5,661 nt of DNA from Methanosarcinaceae archaeon (GCA_028690255.1 JAQVBP010000035.1:4212-9872); one strand, 5' to 3'. Positions 1 to 5,473 are shown, counted from the stretch's first letter. Notes: generated from the letters alone by a model not told the origin. Numbers and translations are program-made.

Positions 1-60
1 AGAAATAAACAGATAACAGAAATAAACAGATAACAGAAATAAACAGATAACAGAAATAAA
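1..60. repeat. 17-bp tandem repeat, about 3.5 copies, reaching the window edge
   Basis: The unit AGAAATAAACAGATAAC occurs at 1-17, 18-34 and 35-51 without mismatch, followed by a half unit (AGAAATAAA) at 52-60. The array runs into the left edge of the window, so more copies may lie outside. The unit length is not a multiple of three and the frame of the downstream gene meets TAA at 40-42, so the array is not an extension of that coding region. It lies directly upstream of the ygiQ-like gene and its AAATAAA segments are weakly TATA-like. It could therefore affect that promoter, but it could equally be a neutral minisatellite. Confidence 0.9.
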
Positions 61-96
61 TCAAAAGAGAAAAAACGGGAAGAGAGTACTCAGAGC

Positions 97-2178
97 ATGA
101 CCGGACCAGAAAGAGAAACTGAGAGAAAATCAGAAAGAGAATTCCACAGGAAACCCGAACCCTCTGCTGCAGGGAAAGCAAGGGAAACAGGAAAGCGAGA
201 GCCAGGAAAAATAGAAAAAACAAGGGAAAAAAGGGTAGAAGAGGCAAGAGATAAGAGGGAAAGCTGCGGCAGGAAAAGGAAAACAGACAAAAATGAGAAG
301 GCTGCGGCAGGGAAAGGAAAACAGGCAAAAATGGGAAAAAATTCTGCCCGAGTCCCGGCCCCGGAATTCCTGCCCATGAGCCCGGAGGACGCAAAAACCC
401 GGGGCTGGAATGAGTTTGACATTATCCTGATAAGCGGAGACGCCTACGTGGACCACTCCAGTTTCGGAACCGCTATTATCGGCAGAGTTCTGGAAGATGC
501 GGGCTTTCGGGTAGGAATCATTACCCAGCCCCGCTGGGATTCTCCTGAGGATTTCAAAAAACTGGGCCGACCAAAACTCTTTTTTTCCGTAAGCGCAGGC
601 AACACGGACTCAATGGTCAGCAACCTTACCGCGGGCCTCAAACCCAGGGAAAAGGACGCCTACTCCCCGGGAGGAAAAACAGGCCTCCGCCCCAACAGGG
701 CAACCATCATCTACGCAAACCGGATAAAGGAAGCCTACCCGGATGTGCCCATAGTGCTCGGAGGAATCGAAGCTTCCTTAAGACGTTTTGCCCACTATGA
801 CTACCTCTCGAATAAGGTAAGGCAGTCCCTTTTAGCGGACGCCCCGGCTTCCCTTCTGGTCTACGGCATGGGAGAACTCCAGATTGTGGAAATAGCTAAA
901 CGGCTGCAGGCCGGGGAAGACATCAGAGAAATCCGGGACATCCCCGGCACGACCTGGAAAATGGAGATTAAGGAATGGAAGACAAAAAAGACCGAAAACG
1001 ACCCTTTCCCCGAAAACTGTGTGGAAATCCCCACCTTTTCCGAAGTCTCCGACGATAAAACAGCCTTTGCAAAAGCCTTCCGCATGTACTTTATGGAGCA
1101 GAACCCGGTCACCGGAAAAGCCGTGGTCCAGCCCCATCCGAAAACCGTAATCGTGCAGAACAGGCCCATGCGACCCCTGAGCGAAGAGGAACTTGACCAC
1201 GTCTATGAACTCCCCTTCACAGGCGAGGCCCACCCTTCCTACAGGGAAGCCGTGCCTGCCCTGGAGATGGTAAAGTTCTCCCTGACCACTCACAGAGGCT
1301 GCTTTGGAGGCTGCTCCTTCTGCTCCATCACCCAGCACCAGGGCCGTGCGATAGCGAGCCGGAGCCCGGAGTCCATCCTTCGGGAAGCTGAAAAACTTAC
1401 GGAAAAGCCGGACTTCCGGGGCATCATCAACGGGGTTGGGGGGCCCACAGCCAATATGTACGGCCTGGAATGTAAGACCTGGGAGAAAAAGGGTGCCTGT
1501 CTTGACAGGGCCTGCCTCAACCCCGGTATCTGCTCCGGCCTTGATACAAGCCATAAAAAATTGCTCGAACTCCTCCGTAAGCTCCGGAACTTACCCGGAG
1601 TGAAAAAGGTCTTTACAGGCTACGGGGTCCGCTACGACCTGGCCCTCAAAGACGAGGAATACCTGGAGGAACTCTGCGCTCACCACATCAGCGGACAGCT
1701 CAGAATAGCCCCCGAACATTTCTCGAAGAGTGTTACGGCTGCAATGTGCAAACCTGGAAAAGAAGTCTACGAAACCTTCTGTGAAAAGTTTGAAGCGCTC
1801 AACAAAAAATGCGGGAAAAAGCAGTATATAGTGAATTACCTGATGTCAAGCCATCCGGGCTGCACCCTCAAAGACATGATCGAGATGGCCGAGTACATAC
1901 GCGACTGCGGCGGATACACCGAACAGGTACAGGACTTTACCCCGACTCCCATGACAGTTTCGACCTGCATGTATTATACGGGCCTTGACCCCTTTACCGG
2001 TAAACCGGTCTTCGTTGCCCACGGAAAGAAAGAAAAAGCGATGCAAAGGGCCCTCATGCACTACAAGAGTCCCGAAAACTACGAGCTTGTGTACGAAGCC
2101 CTGGAAAAAACCGGCAGGCTTGACCTTGTGGGAAACGCCTGGAACTGTTTGATAAGGAAAAAAAGAGGATCACAATGA
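97..2178 (+). CDS. ygiQ: YgiQ-family (UPF0313) radical SAM protein
   Basis: A radical SAM enzyme of the YgiQ family, whose reaction is not established. It is expected to be cytosolic and to cleave S-adenosylmethionine reductively. The 693 residues contain an N-terminal Rossmann-like domain (about 107-260; ISGDAYVDH at 112-120, GGIEASLRRF at 222-231). The radical SAM core carries the CxxxCxxC motif at C402, C406 and C409, then GGPTANMY at 448-455 and RIAPEH at 536-541. The C-terminal DUF3362-type region includes DFTPTPMT (613-620). A second Cys group, C459, C468, C473 and C479, may hold an auxiliary cluster. Family similarity starts only near APEFLPMS (about 88-95). Residues 1-87 are a low-complexity Lys/Arg/Glu-rich extension with no convincing Shine-Dalgarno motif before ATG 97. 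ATG 331 (residue 79) is an equally credible start and would give a 615-residue protein. E. coli YgiQ is roughly 740 residues. Family assignment is secure; the start is not. Confidence 0.93.
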   Translation: MTGPERETERKSEREFHRKPEPSAAGKARETGKREPGKIEKTREKRVEEARDKRESCGRKRKTDKNEKAAAGKGKQAKMGKNSARVPAPEFLPMSPEDAKTRGWNEFDIILISGDAYVDHSSFGTAIIGRVLEDAGFRVGIITQPRWDSPEDFKKLGRPKLFFSVSAGNTDSMVSNLTAGLKPREKDAYSPGGKTGLRPNRATIIYANRIKEAYPDVPIVLGGIEASLRRFAHYDYLSNKVRQSLLADAPASLLVYGMGELQIVEIAKRLQAGEDIREIRDIPGTTWKMEIKEWKTKKTENDPFPENCVEIPTFSEVSDDKTAFAKAFRMYFMEQNPVTGKAVVQPHPKTVIVQNRPMRPLSEEELDHVYELPFTGEAHPSYREAVPALEMVKFSLTTHRGCFGGCSFCSITQHQGRAIASRSPESILREAEKLTEKPDFRGIINGVGGPTANMYGLECKTWEKKGACLDRACLNPGICSGLDTSHKKLLELLRKLRNLPGVKKVFTGYGVRYDLALKDEEYLEELCAHHISGQLRIAPEHFSKSVTAAMCKPGKEVYETFCEKFEALNKKCGKKQYIVNYLMSSHPGCTLKDMIEMAEYIRDCGGYTEQVQDFTPTPMTVSTCMYYTGLDPFTGKPVFVAHGKKEKAMQRALMHYKSPENYELVYEALEKTGRLDLVGNAWNCLIRKKRGSQ
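263..338 (+). repeat. 38-bp tandem duplication that shifts reading frame within ygiQ 5' region
   Basis: Copies at 263-300 and 301-338 both begin GCTGCGGCAG and match at 34 of 38 positions by eye. Because 38 is not a multiple of three, the two copies are translated in different frames: the first as roughly CGRKRKTDKNEK, the second as AAAGKGKQAKMGK. A more degenerate relative (GCTGCAGGGAAAG...) sits near 168-198. The second copy supplies the in-frame ATG at 331; the equivalent ATG of the first copy, at 293, is out of frame. Such a duplication is hard to reconcile with a constrained protein segment and suggests that residues 1-78 are either freely evolving or untranslated. Confidence 0.85.
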
Positions 2179-2213
2179 GCTTGAATTTCCGGGACACCAG
2201 ATCAGAACTTTAA
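2175..2213 (+). CDS. Possible 12-codon leader or vestigial ORF overlapping the ygiQ stop
   Basis: An ATG at 2175 overlaps the ygiQ TGA as ATGA. It is preceded by GAGG at 2165-2168 with 6-nt spacing, within GAGGATCAC, a much better Shine-Dalgarno context than that of ygiQ itself. The frame encodes MSLNFRDTRSEL and stops at TAA 2211-2213. It has no recognisable similarity. It could be a true micropeptide, the remnant of a lost downstream operon gene, or chance. The ATGA overlap is the typical geometry of translationally coupled genes, so a decayed partner is the reading I prefer, with low certainty. Confidence 0.25.
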   Translation: MSLNFRDTRSEL

Positions 2214-2220
2214 ACGATTA

Positions 2221-2276
2221 CCTGAAGTTTCGGACATATGCTGCCCCGGAAGCTTAAACTCGATTTTTGCTTCAGG
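2221..2276. terminator. Possible convergent terminator with inverted repeats
   Basis: CCTGAAG (2221-2227) and CTTCAGG (2270-2276) are perfect inverted repeats separated by 42 nt. The pairing can be partly extended by AGTTT (2226-2230) against AAACT (2256-2260) with an asymmetric bulge. A T5 run lies at 2264-2268. A second pair, TTCCGGG (2187-2193) and CCCGGAA (2245-2251), competes with it. The site lies between the ygiQ stop and the stop of the convergent 86-residue gene, so it could end either transcript. The long loop and short T-run make it a weak call. Confidence 0.3.
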
Positions 2277-2532
2277 ACCCGTGACAATCTACCACGAAAT
2301 CGTGCAGTTTTCCACTCACTGTCCCACAGGAAGCATAAAAGGGTTTTTCATTGACCTTAATAGTCAGATTCTTTTCTCCATCCCAGTTAAAGTGAGCTTT
2401 AACCCCGTGTCCTTCAAGGTCCCCGGAATTTCCGGATGGAATTTTCATTCCATAACCTTCAAGTTTTTTCTTCATACAGTCAAATACGGCCGGGGTTACG
2501 TTATGGAAAGTAATCGGCTCACATCCTCCCAT
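2272..2532 (-). CDS. Small conserved-looking protein of unknown function (86 aa)
   Basis: I do not recognise this protein with certainty. It is a compact soluble protein without signal peptide or membrane segment. A short N-terminal helix (about 13-27, VFDCMKKKLEG) is followed by a Gly-rich turn region (33-43, including PSGNSG and GHG). Alternating beta-like segments then follow (44-72), with an FNWDG turn, a TIKV strand and FYASCGTVSG. The C-terminus is HDFVVDCHGS. There are four Cys, C4, C19, C69 and C83, and His at 10, 42, 47, 77 and 84, so a metal site or disulfides are possible. The start is well supported: ATG at 2532 has GGAGG 9 nt upstream. The gene is monocistronic on the minus strand, convergent with ygiQ, and lies downstream of the terminator of the FAD/Fe-S operon. 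The antisense open frame in this region has no ribosome-binding site. Confidence 0.8.
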   Translation of the reverse strand: MGGCEPITFHNVTPAVFDCMKKKLEGYGMKIPSGNSGDLEGHGVKAHFNWDGEKNLTIKVNEKPFYASCGTVSGKLHDFVVDCHGS

Positions 2533-2540
2533 ATTTTTAT

Positions 2541-2548
2541 CCCTCCTT
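2541..2548 (-). promoter_or_regulatory. Strong Shine-Dalgarno site of the 86-residue gene
   Basis: The minus strand reads AAGGAGGG here, with GGAGG ending 9 nt before the ATG. It is the strongest ribosome-binding match in the window and fixes the start of the small gene. It implies a leader transcript, so the TATA-like CATATAAAG at 2552-2560 is too close to be its promoter. Confidence 0.8.
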
Positions 2549-2579
2549 ATTCTTTATATGTTCATAGATGTAGATGTTT

Positions 2580-2639
2580 GGCTTTGCAATCAACTAAATT
2601 AATTTCAGGGTTCATTACATCGAACTGCAAAGCCCTGAA
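2580..2639 (-). promoter_or_regulatory. Two overlapping inverted repeats in the possible leader of the 86-residue gene
   Basis: Stem A pairs GGCTTTGCA (2580-2588) with TGCAAAGCC (2626-2634), 9 bp perfect. Stem B pairs TTCAGGG (2604-2610) with CCCTGAA (2633-2639), 7 bp perfect. The right arms overlap by 2 nt. Read 5' to 3' on the minus strand the arm order is B, A, B, A, so the stems are either mutually exclusive or form an H-type pseudoknot with loops of about 15 nt. The near arm is 47 nt before the start codon. The palindrome AAATTAATTT lies between the arms at 2596-2605. This could be a leader RNA switch or paired operator sites; no known riboswitch class is recognised. Confidence 0.4.
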
Positions 2640-2662
2640 TAAGACCTTTCAGGACATACACC

Positions 2663-2678
2663 AAACATATACAAAATA
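2663..2678 (-). promoter_or_regulatory. Candidate TATA box for the 86-residue gene
   Basis: The minus strand reads TATTTTGTATATG, resembling an archaeal TATA box. A start site about 25 nt downstream would fall near 2640 and give a leader of roughly 105-110 nt containing both inverted repeats. Other AT-rich candidates exist nearby (2596-2605, 2552-2560), so this is tentative. Confidence 0.3.
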
Positions 2679-2693
2679 AGAGAGATGCCAGAT

Positions 2694-2749
2694 GTATAAA
2701 AAAGTTATGCGAGTATAGGAATAATTTGTGATTGGTATAAAAAGTTATG
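2694..2749. repeat. Direct repeat GTATAAAAA(A)GTTATG, two copies
   Basis: GTATAAAAAAGTTATG (2694-2709) and GTATAAAAAGTTATG (2735-2749) differ by one A and start 41 bp apart. Each contains a TATAAAAA box on the plus strand, but no plus-strand gene follows. They lie in the spacer between the FAD/Fe-S operon and the small gene and could be regulator sites, promoters of an unseen transcript, or chance in AT-rich DNA. Confidence 0.5.
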
Positions 2750-2781
2750 AAAATATATCAATACAAAGATTGAAACAGAAG

Positions 2782-2859
2782 AAAAAAGAACTCAACCCCA
2801 ATAGAAAGGTTAAAAAACGGAGATGGTAAAAACCATCCCCGAATAAAAAACTCAACCCC
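2782..2859 (-). terminator. Two-part T-rich terminator of the FAD/Fe-S operon
   Basis: On the minus strand, 6 nt after the Fe-S gene stop codon, GGGGTTGAG is followed by a T6 run (2859 down to 2845). A hairpin follows, formed by plus-strand GATGGT (2822-2827) and ACCATC (2832-2837) around an AAAA loop. It is trailed on the minus strand by a second T6 run (2817-2812). A second GGGGTTGAG with a T-rich tail lies exactly 60 bp beyond the first (plus-strand CTCAACCCC at 2851-2859 and 2791-2799). T-tracts are known archaeal termination signals, so successive terminators are likely. The hairpin may help 3'-end stability rather than termination itself. Confidence 0.65.
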
Positions 2860-2865
2860 TTAAAT

Positions 2866-4050
2866 TTACTCCAGAGCCAGGGCCACAAGTTCGATCAAAT
2901 CGAGAACCTCGACATCCCCACCTGCGTCCCTGAGGTTCCGGACGCAGAGCGGGCAGGAGGTGACCAGGTAATCCACCCCTTCGGGAACGTCCTCAAGCCT
3001 CTTTTTTGCAAGGTCCAGGGAAATTTCGGGATAACCTATCCTGACCCCGCCGCCACCCCCGCAACAGCGGGAGTTTTCCCGAATATTTTTCATTTCTTTG
3101 AGTTCGCAGATAGCCCGTATAACTTTGCGCGGCTCGTCATAGATCTCATTGTGCCGACCAAGGTGACAGGGGTCGTGGTAGCTCACGGTCAGGTCGAGTT
3201 TCTTCAGAGGTAGTTCCTCAAGGTGCTCGGCCAGGAACTCAGGGACACTTATTACCCTGAACTCATCCGGGTAGTCATTTTTAAGAGTGGTATAGCAGCC
3301 CGCGCAGCCCGTGATGATTGTATGGGCTCCGGTTTTCCGGAGCTCTTCAAGATTGTGCTCCATGATCTTTTCGGCACTTTCCAGAAACCCTGTCCTGAGC
3401 AGGGGAGAGGCACAGCAGCGCTCGTCCTGCAGAAGGGTTACTCCGAATTTCCTGAGGACTTCAAAAGTCTTTTTCGCAAACTCGGGGTAGCGGTAGGAGT
3501 CAAAACAACCCACGAAATAGACATAGTCGGCCTTTTTTGGGATTTCCGAGCGTTCGGCTTCGGAAAGCCAGTGCAACCTGCTCTTCGTTTCTCCGAAAGA
3601 GTTTCCGAATTTTGTGAGGGTGGCGTTAAGCTTTGCCTGGCCCTCACCCACCACCCCCTGTTTTACAAGTTCGGCCCGGGCAGCTTCCACGACCTTCGGA
3701 GGGTTTGCCCCGGCCGGGCATTTTTCGGCACAGATCCCGCAGGTCGTGCAGGTTGCAAGGCTTGAGAGAACATCGGAATCAGGATCCCGGCCTTCAAGCA
3801 GGCTTTTGATAATCAGCATACGGCCCCTGGTATTGGCCGATTCCCAGCCCACCACCTCAAAGACAGGGCAGACCGAACGGCAGGTCCCGCACTGCACGCA
3901 TTTGTAAACGGACCTCTGGTCAACTTCAAAGGACTGTTTTTTGATCTGATTTTTACCCTGTGCTTCGATTTTTTTTCCGGATTCTTTTTTTCCGGATTCT
4001 TTTTTCCCAGTTTTTACCTGCTTCATTTCTTTTTTTTCACCGTTTTTCAT
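2866..4050 (-). CDS. GlcF/HdrD-like iron-sulfur protein with two 4Fe-4S motifs and two CCG domains
   Basis: Electron-transfer subunit of 394 residues that should accept electrons from the FAD protein encoded just upstream. Two ferredoxin-type motifs lie at C51, C54, C57, C61 and at C101, C104, C107, C111. CCG domain 1 has C182, C212-C213, C249 and C252; CCG domain 2 has C295, C329-C330, C366 and C369. This order and length match GlcF (glycolate oxidase Fe-S subunit) and HdrD (heterodisulfide reductase). In Hdr proteins complete CCG domains can bind noncubane 4Fe-4S clusters, and both copies are complete here. No membrane segment is visible. Residues 1-40 form a Lys-rich tail with GKKES repeats. 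ATG 4050 lies 4 nt after the stop of the FAD gene. The glcD TGA falls in a Shine-Dalgarno-like GGNNGTGAT 3 nt before the ATG, supporting this start and coupling; M9 is an alternative. The electron acceptor cannot be told from sequence, so glcF versus hdrD naming stays open. Confidence 0.93.
   Translation of the reverse strand: MKNGEKKEMKQVKTGKKESGKKESGKKIEAQGKNQIKKQSFEVDQRSVYKCVQCGTCRSVCPVFEVVGWESANTRGRMLIIKSLLEGRDPDSDVLSSLATCTTCGICAEKCPAGANPPKVVEAARAELVKQGVVGEGQAKLNATLTKFGNSFGETKSRLHWLSEAERSEIPKKADYVYFVGCFDSYRYPEFAKKTFEVLRKFGVTLLQDERCCASPLLRTGFLESAEKIMEHNLEELRKTGAHTIITGCAGCYTTLKNDYPDEFRVISVPEFLAEHLEELPLKKLDLTVSYHDPCHLGRHNEIYDEPRKVIRAICELKEMKNIRENSRCCGGGGGVRIGYPEISLDLAKKRLEDVPEGVDYLVTSCPLCVRNLRDAGGDVEVLDLIELVALALE
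3969..4008 (-). repeat. 15-bp in-frame repeat encoding GKKES units
   Basis: The plus-strand unit GGATTCTTTTTTTCC occurs at 3979-3993 and, with one change, at 3994-4008, with a partial copy at 3969-3978. On the coding strand it gives GKKES-GKKES-GKK (residues 15-27 of the Fe-S protein). The unit length preserves frame. T8 runs at 3969-3976 and 4030-4037 (A8 in the coding strand) are slippage-prone. The repeat lies wholly inside the Lys-rich tail, before the first cluster motif, so copy-number changes would not touch the redox core. Confidence 0.85.
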
Positions 4051-4054
4051 GCTA

Positions 4055-5437
4055 TCACAACCCCAGTTTCCCGGGATTCAAAATCCCTTTCGGATCGAGG
4101 GCATTCTTTATCGTACGCATGACCCCAAAAGCCGGGCCCCACTGGAGTTCCATATACTGGCCCCTGGCCGCACCCACCCCGTGTTCGGAACTGACAGTCC
4201 CGCCAAGTTCGATTGCGGTCCTGTGGATTTTGTCGGCCGCAGCATTAAGGCGAGCCCACTCGTCCTCTTTCAGAACATCAATGAAAAGGGCCACATGAAG
4301 GTTTCCATCCCCGATGTGCCCGTACTTCATGGCAGGAAGCTCGAATTCCTCGGAGATTTCCTGCACCTTTTCAAGGAGTTTCGGGATCTGCTTCATAGGG
4401 ACCCCGACATCTTCTCCTACATAGATCCGGCTCTTGGTCGGGTCGAGCCGGGAAACAGCTGCTCCCACAAGCCTGCGGGCTGCCCAGATCTTTGTCATTT
4501 CCTCTTCACTTTCCGCAAGTTTGAGAGTTAGGGCAAGCCCGGAACAGACTTCCATGACCTGAGCTGCGGCTTCCCGGGCCGAGTTTTCCGTCCCGTCCAC
4601 CTCAAAAAGGATAACGTCTCCTTCCGCAGGGAGTACAAGGTTCGGGTCGTAGCGTTTCAGGACCTTGAGGGAGACCCTGTCCAGGATCTCACAGGCCGAG
4701 GGGACGACCCCACTTGAAAAGGTCTTAACGACCGCCTTTCCCGCAAGTTCGGCACTTTCAAAAGCCGCCATGACCAGTTTCCGGGTCTTCGGGAGGGGGG
4801 CTATTTTCAGGCTTGCTTTCGTTATGATCCCGAGTGTACCTTCCGAGCCCACCATAAGCTGAGTCAGGTCGTAGCCTGCCGCGGATTTGAGCATTCTGGA
4901 GCCGGTATGGATGACTTTTCCGTCCGCAAGCACGACTTCCAGGTCCCGGACGTAGTTCCTTGTGGTCCCGTACTTGACACAGCGCATACCGCTTGCGTTG
5001 TAGGCGATCATGCCCCCGATAGTACACATTGCGGAACTTCCGGGGTTGGGAGGGAAAAAGAAACCCAGAGGTTTCAAAGCTTCATTGAGTTTGTCCTGGA
5101 TGACCCCGGGCTCCACAACTACCTGAATGTTGTCAATGTCAAGCTCGACTATACGGTCCATCCCGGACATGTCAAGGACGATGCCCCCTTTAACAGGCAC
5201 GGCCCCACCCGCAAGCCCGGTCCCCGCTCCCCTGACGGTTACCGGGATTTCACGTTCATAGGCCAGCCTGACAATCCGACTGACCTCTTCGGTATTCAGG
5301 GGACGCAGCACATAATCGGGCAGGCCCCTGACCTGAGAAGCATCAGAAGAGTAACAGTAAAGTTCCGAAGGAGAGACAGAAACACGTTTCCCCACGATCT
5401 CTCGAAGTTCATCAATTACGTCGGCATTTACGGTCAT
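4055..5437 (-). CDS. glcD: GlcD/D-lactate dehydrogenase-like FAD-binding oxidoreductase
   Basis: FAD-dependent D-2-hydroxyacid dehydrogenase of the GlcD/DLD/D-2-hydroxyglutarate family, 460 residues, near the usual length for GlcD. The PCMH-type FAD-binding domain shows VTVRGAGTGLAGGAVP (66-81), PNPGSSAMCTIGG (130-142) and GYDLTQLMVGSEGTLG (188-203). The C-terminal FAD-oxidase domain shows GHIGDGNLH (373-381), SSEHGVG (416-422) and DPKGILNPGKL (448-458). By family knowledge H374, H381 and E418 are likely metal ligands and H419 a catalytic residue. No signal peptide or transmembrane helix is seen, so it is cytosolic or peripherally bound through its partner. ATG 5437 is chosen because GAGG lies about 8 nt upstream; the in-frame TTG at 5449 overlaps that site and is less likely. 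It is the first gene of the operon with the CCG Fe-S gene. D-lactate or glycolate is the likely substrate, but the sequence does not decide which. Confidence 0.94.
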   Translation of the reverse strand: MTVNADVIDELREIVGKRVSVSPSELYCYSSDASQVRGLPDYVLRPLNTEEVSRIVRLAYEREIPVTVRGAGTGLAGGAVPVKGGIVLDMSGMDRIVELDIDNIQVVVEPGVIQDKLNEALKPLGFFFPPNPGSSAMCTIGGMIAYNASGMRCVKYGTTRNYVRDLEVVLADGKVIHTGSRMLKSAAGYDLTQLMVGSEGTLGIITKASLKIAPLPKTRKLVMAAFESAELAGKAVVKTFSSGVVPSACEILDRVSLKVLKRYDPNLVLPAEGDVILFEVDGTENSAREAAAQVMEVCSGLALTLKLAESEEEMTKIWAARRLVGAAVSRLDPTKSRIYVGEDVGVPMKQIPKLLEKVQEISEEFELPAMKYGHIGDGNLHVALFIDVLKEDEWARLNAAADKIHRTAIELGGTVSSEHGVGAARGQYMELQWGPAFGVMRTIKNALDPKGILNPGKLGL

Positions 5438-5441
5438 TATA

Positions 5442-5446
5442 AACCT
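5442..5446 (-). promoter_or_regulatory. Shine-Dalgarno site of glcD
   Basis: The minus strand reads TTGAGGTTTATAATG, placing GAGG about 7-8 nt before the ATG at 5437. It decides the start against the upstream in-frame TTG at 5449, which overlaps the motif. Confidence 0.7.
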
Positions 5447-5473
5447 CAATTAAAAATTAAGAGTTTTCCAAGA

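Larger units (their letters stand above)
2533..2865. other. 333-bp AT-rich intergenic region
   Basis: No protein-coding gene is supported here. From right to left, as the minus-strand transcript runs, it holds the two T-rich terminator elements of the upstream operon (2782-2859), the duplicated GTATAAAAAGTTATG motif (2694-2749), a candidate TATA box (2663-2678), the overlapping inverted repeats (2580-2639) and the Shine-Dalgarno motif of the 86-residue gene. The stretch 2750-2781 shows nothing beyond A-rich sequence. Confidence 0.7.

Noticed and set aside
1..60. Possible CRISPR array
   Set aside because: The repeats are 17 bp, directly abutting and without unique spacers, so this is a simple tandem repeat.
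832..1554. 240-codon open frame on the minus strand
   Set aside because: It lies wholly inside the radical SAM core of the YgiQ-like gene, and its predicted protein shows no recognisable domain. It is a shadow of GC-rich codons.
2281..2679. 132-codon open frame on the plus strand
   Set aside because: It is antisense to the 86-residue gene, begins with GTG without a Shine-Dalgarno motif, and runs through the inverted repeats. The opposite strand has a clear GGAGG and ATG.
3223..3765. 180-codon open frame on the plus strand
   Set aside because: It is antisense to the CCG and ferredoxin motifs of the Fe-S protein and has no domain of its own.
4024..4050. Programmed frameshift at the A8 run near the start of the Fe-S gene
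   Set aside because: The annotated frame is open and intact through all cluster motifs, and no alternative frame gives a useful product. Slippage may occur by mutation, but there is no sign that it is programmed.
4051..4060. GlcD-like and Fe-S genes as one split fusion gene
   Set aside because: Both have complete domains, a clear stop and a separate start with ribosome-binding features 4 nt apart, which fits two coupled subunits.
5438..5449. TTG start at 5449 extending the GlcD-like protein by four residues
   Set aside because: The TTG overlaps the GAGG motif that serves the ATG at 5437, and the extra residues add nothing conserved.
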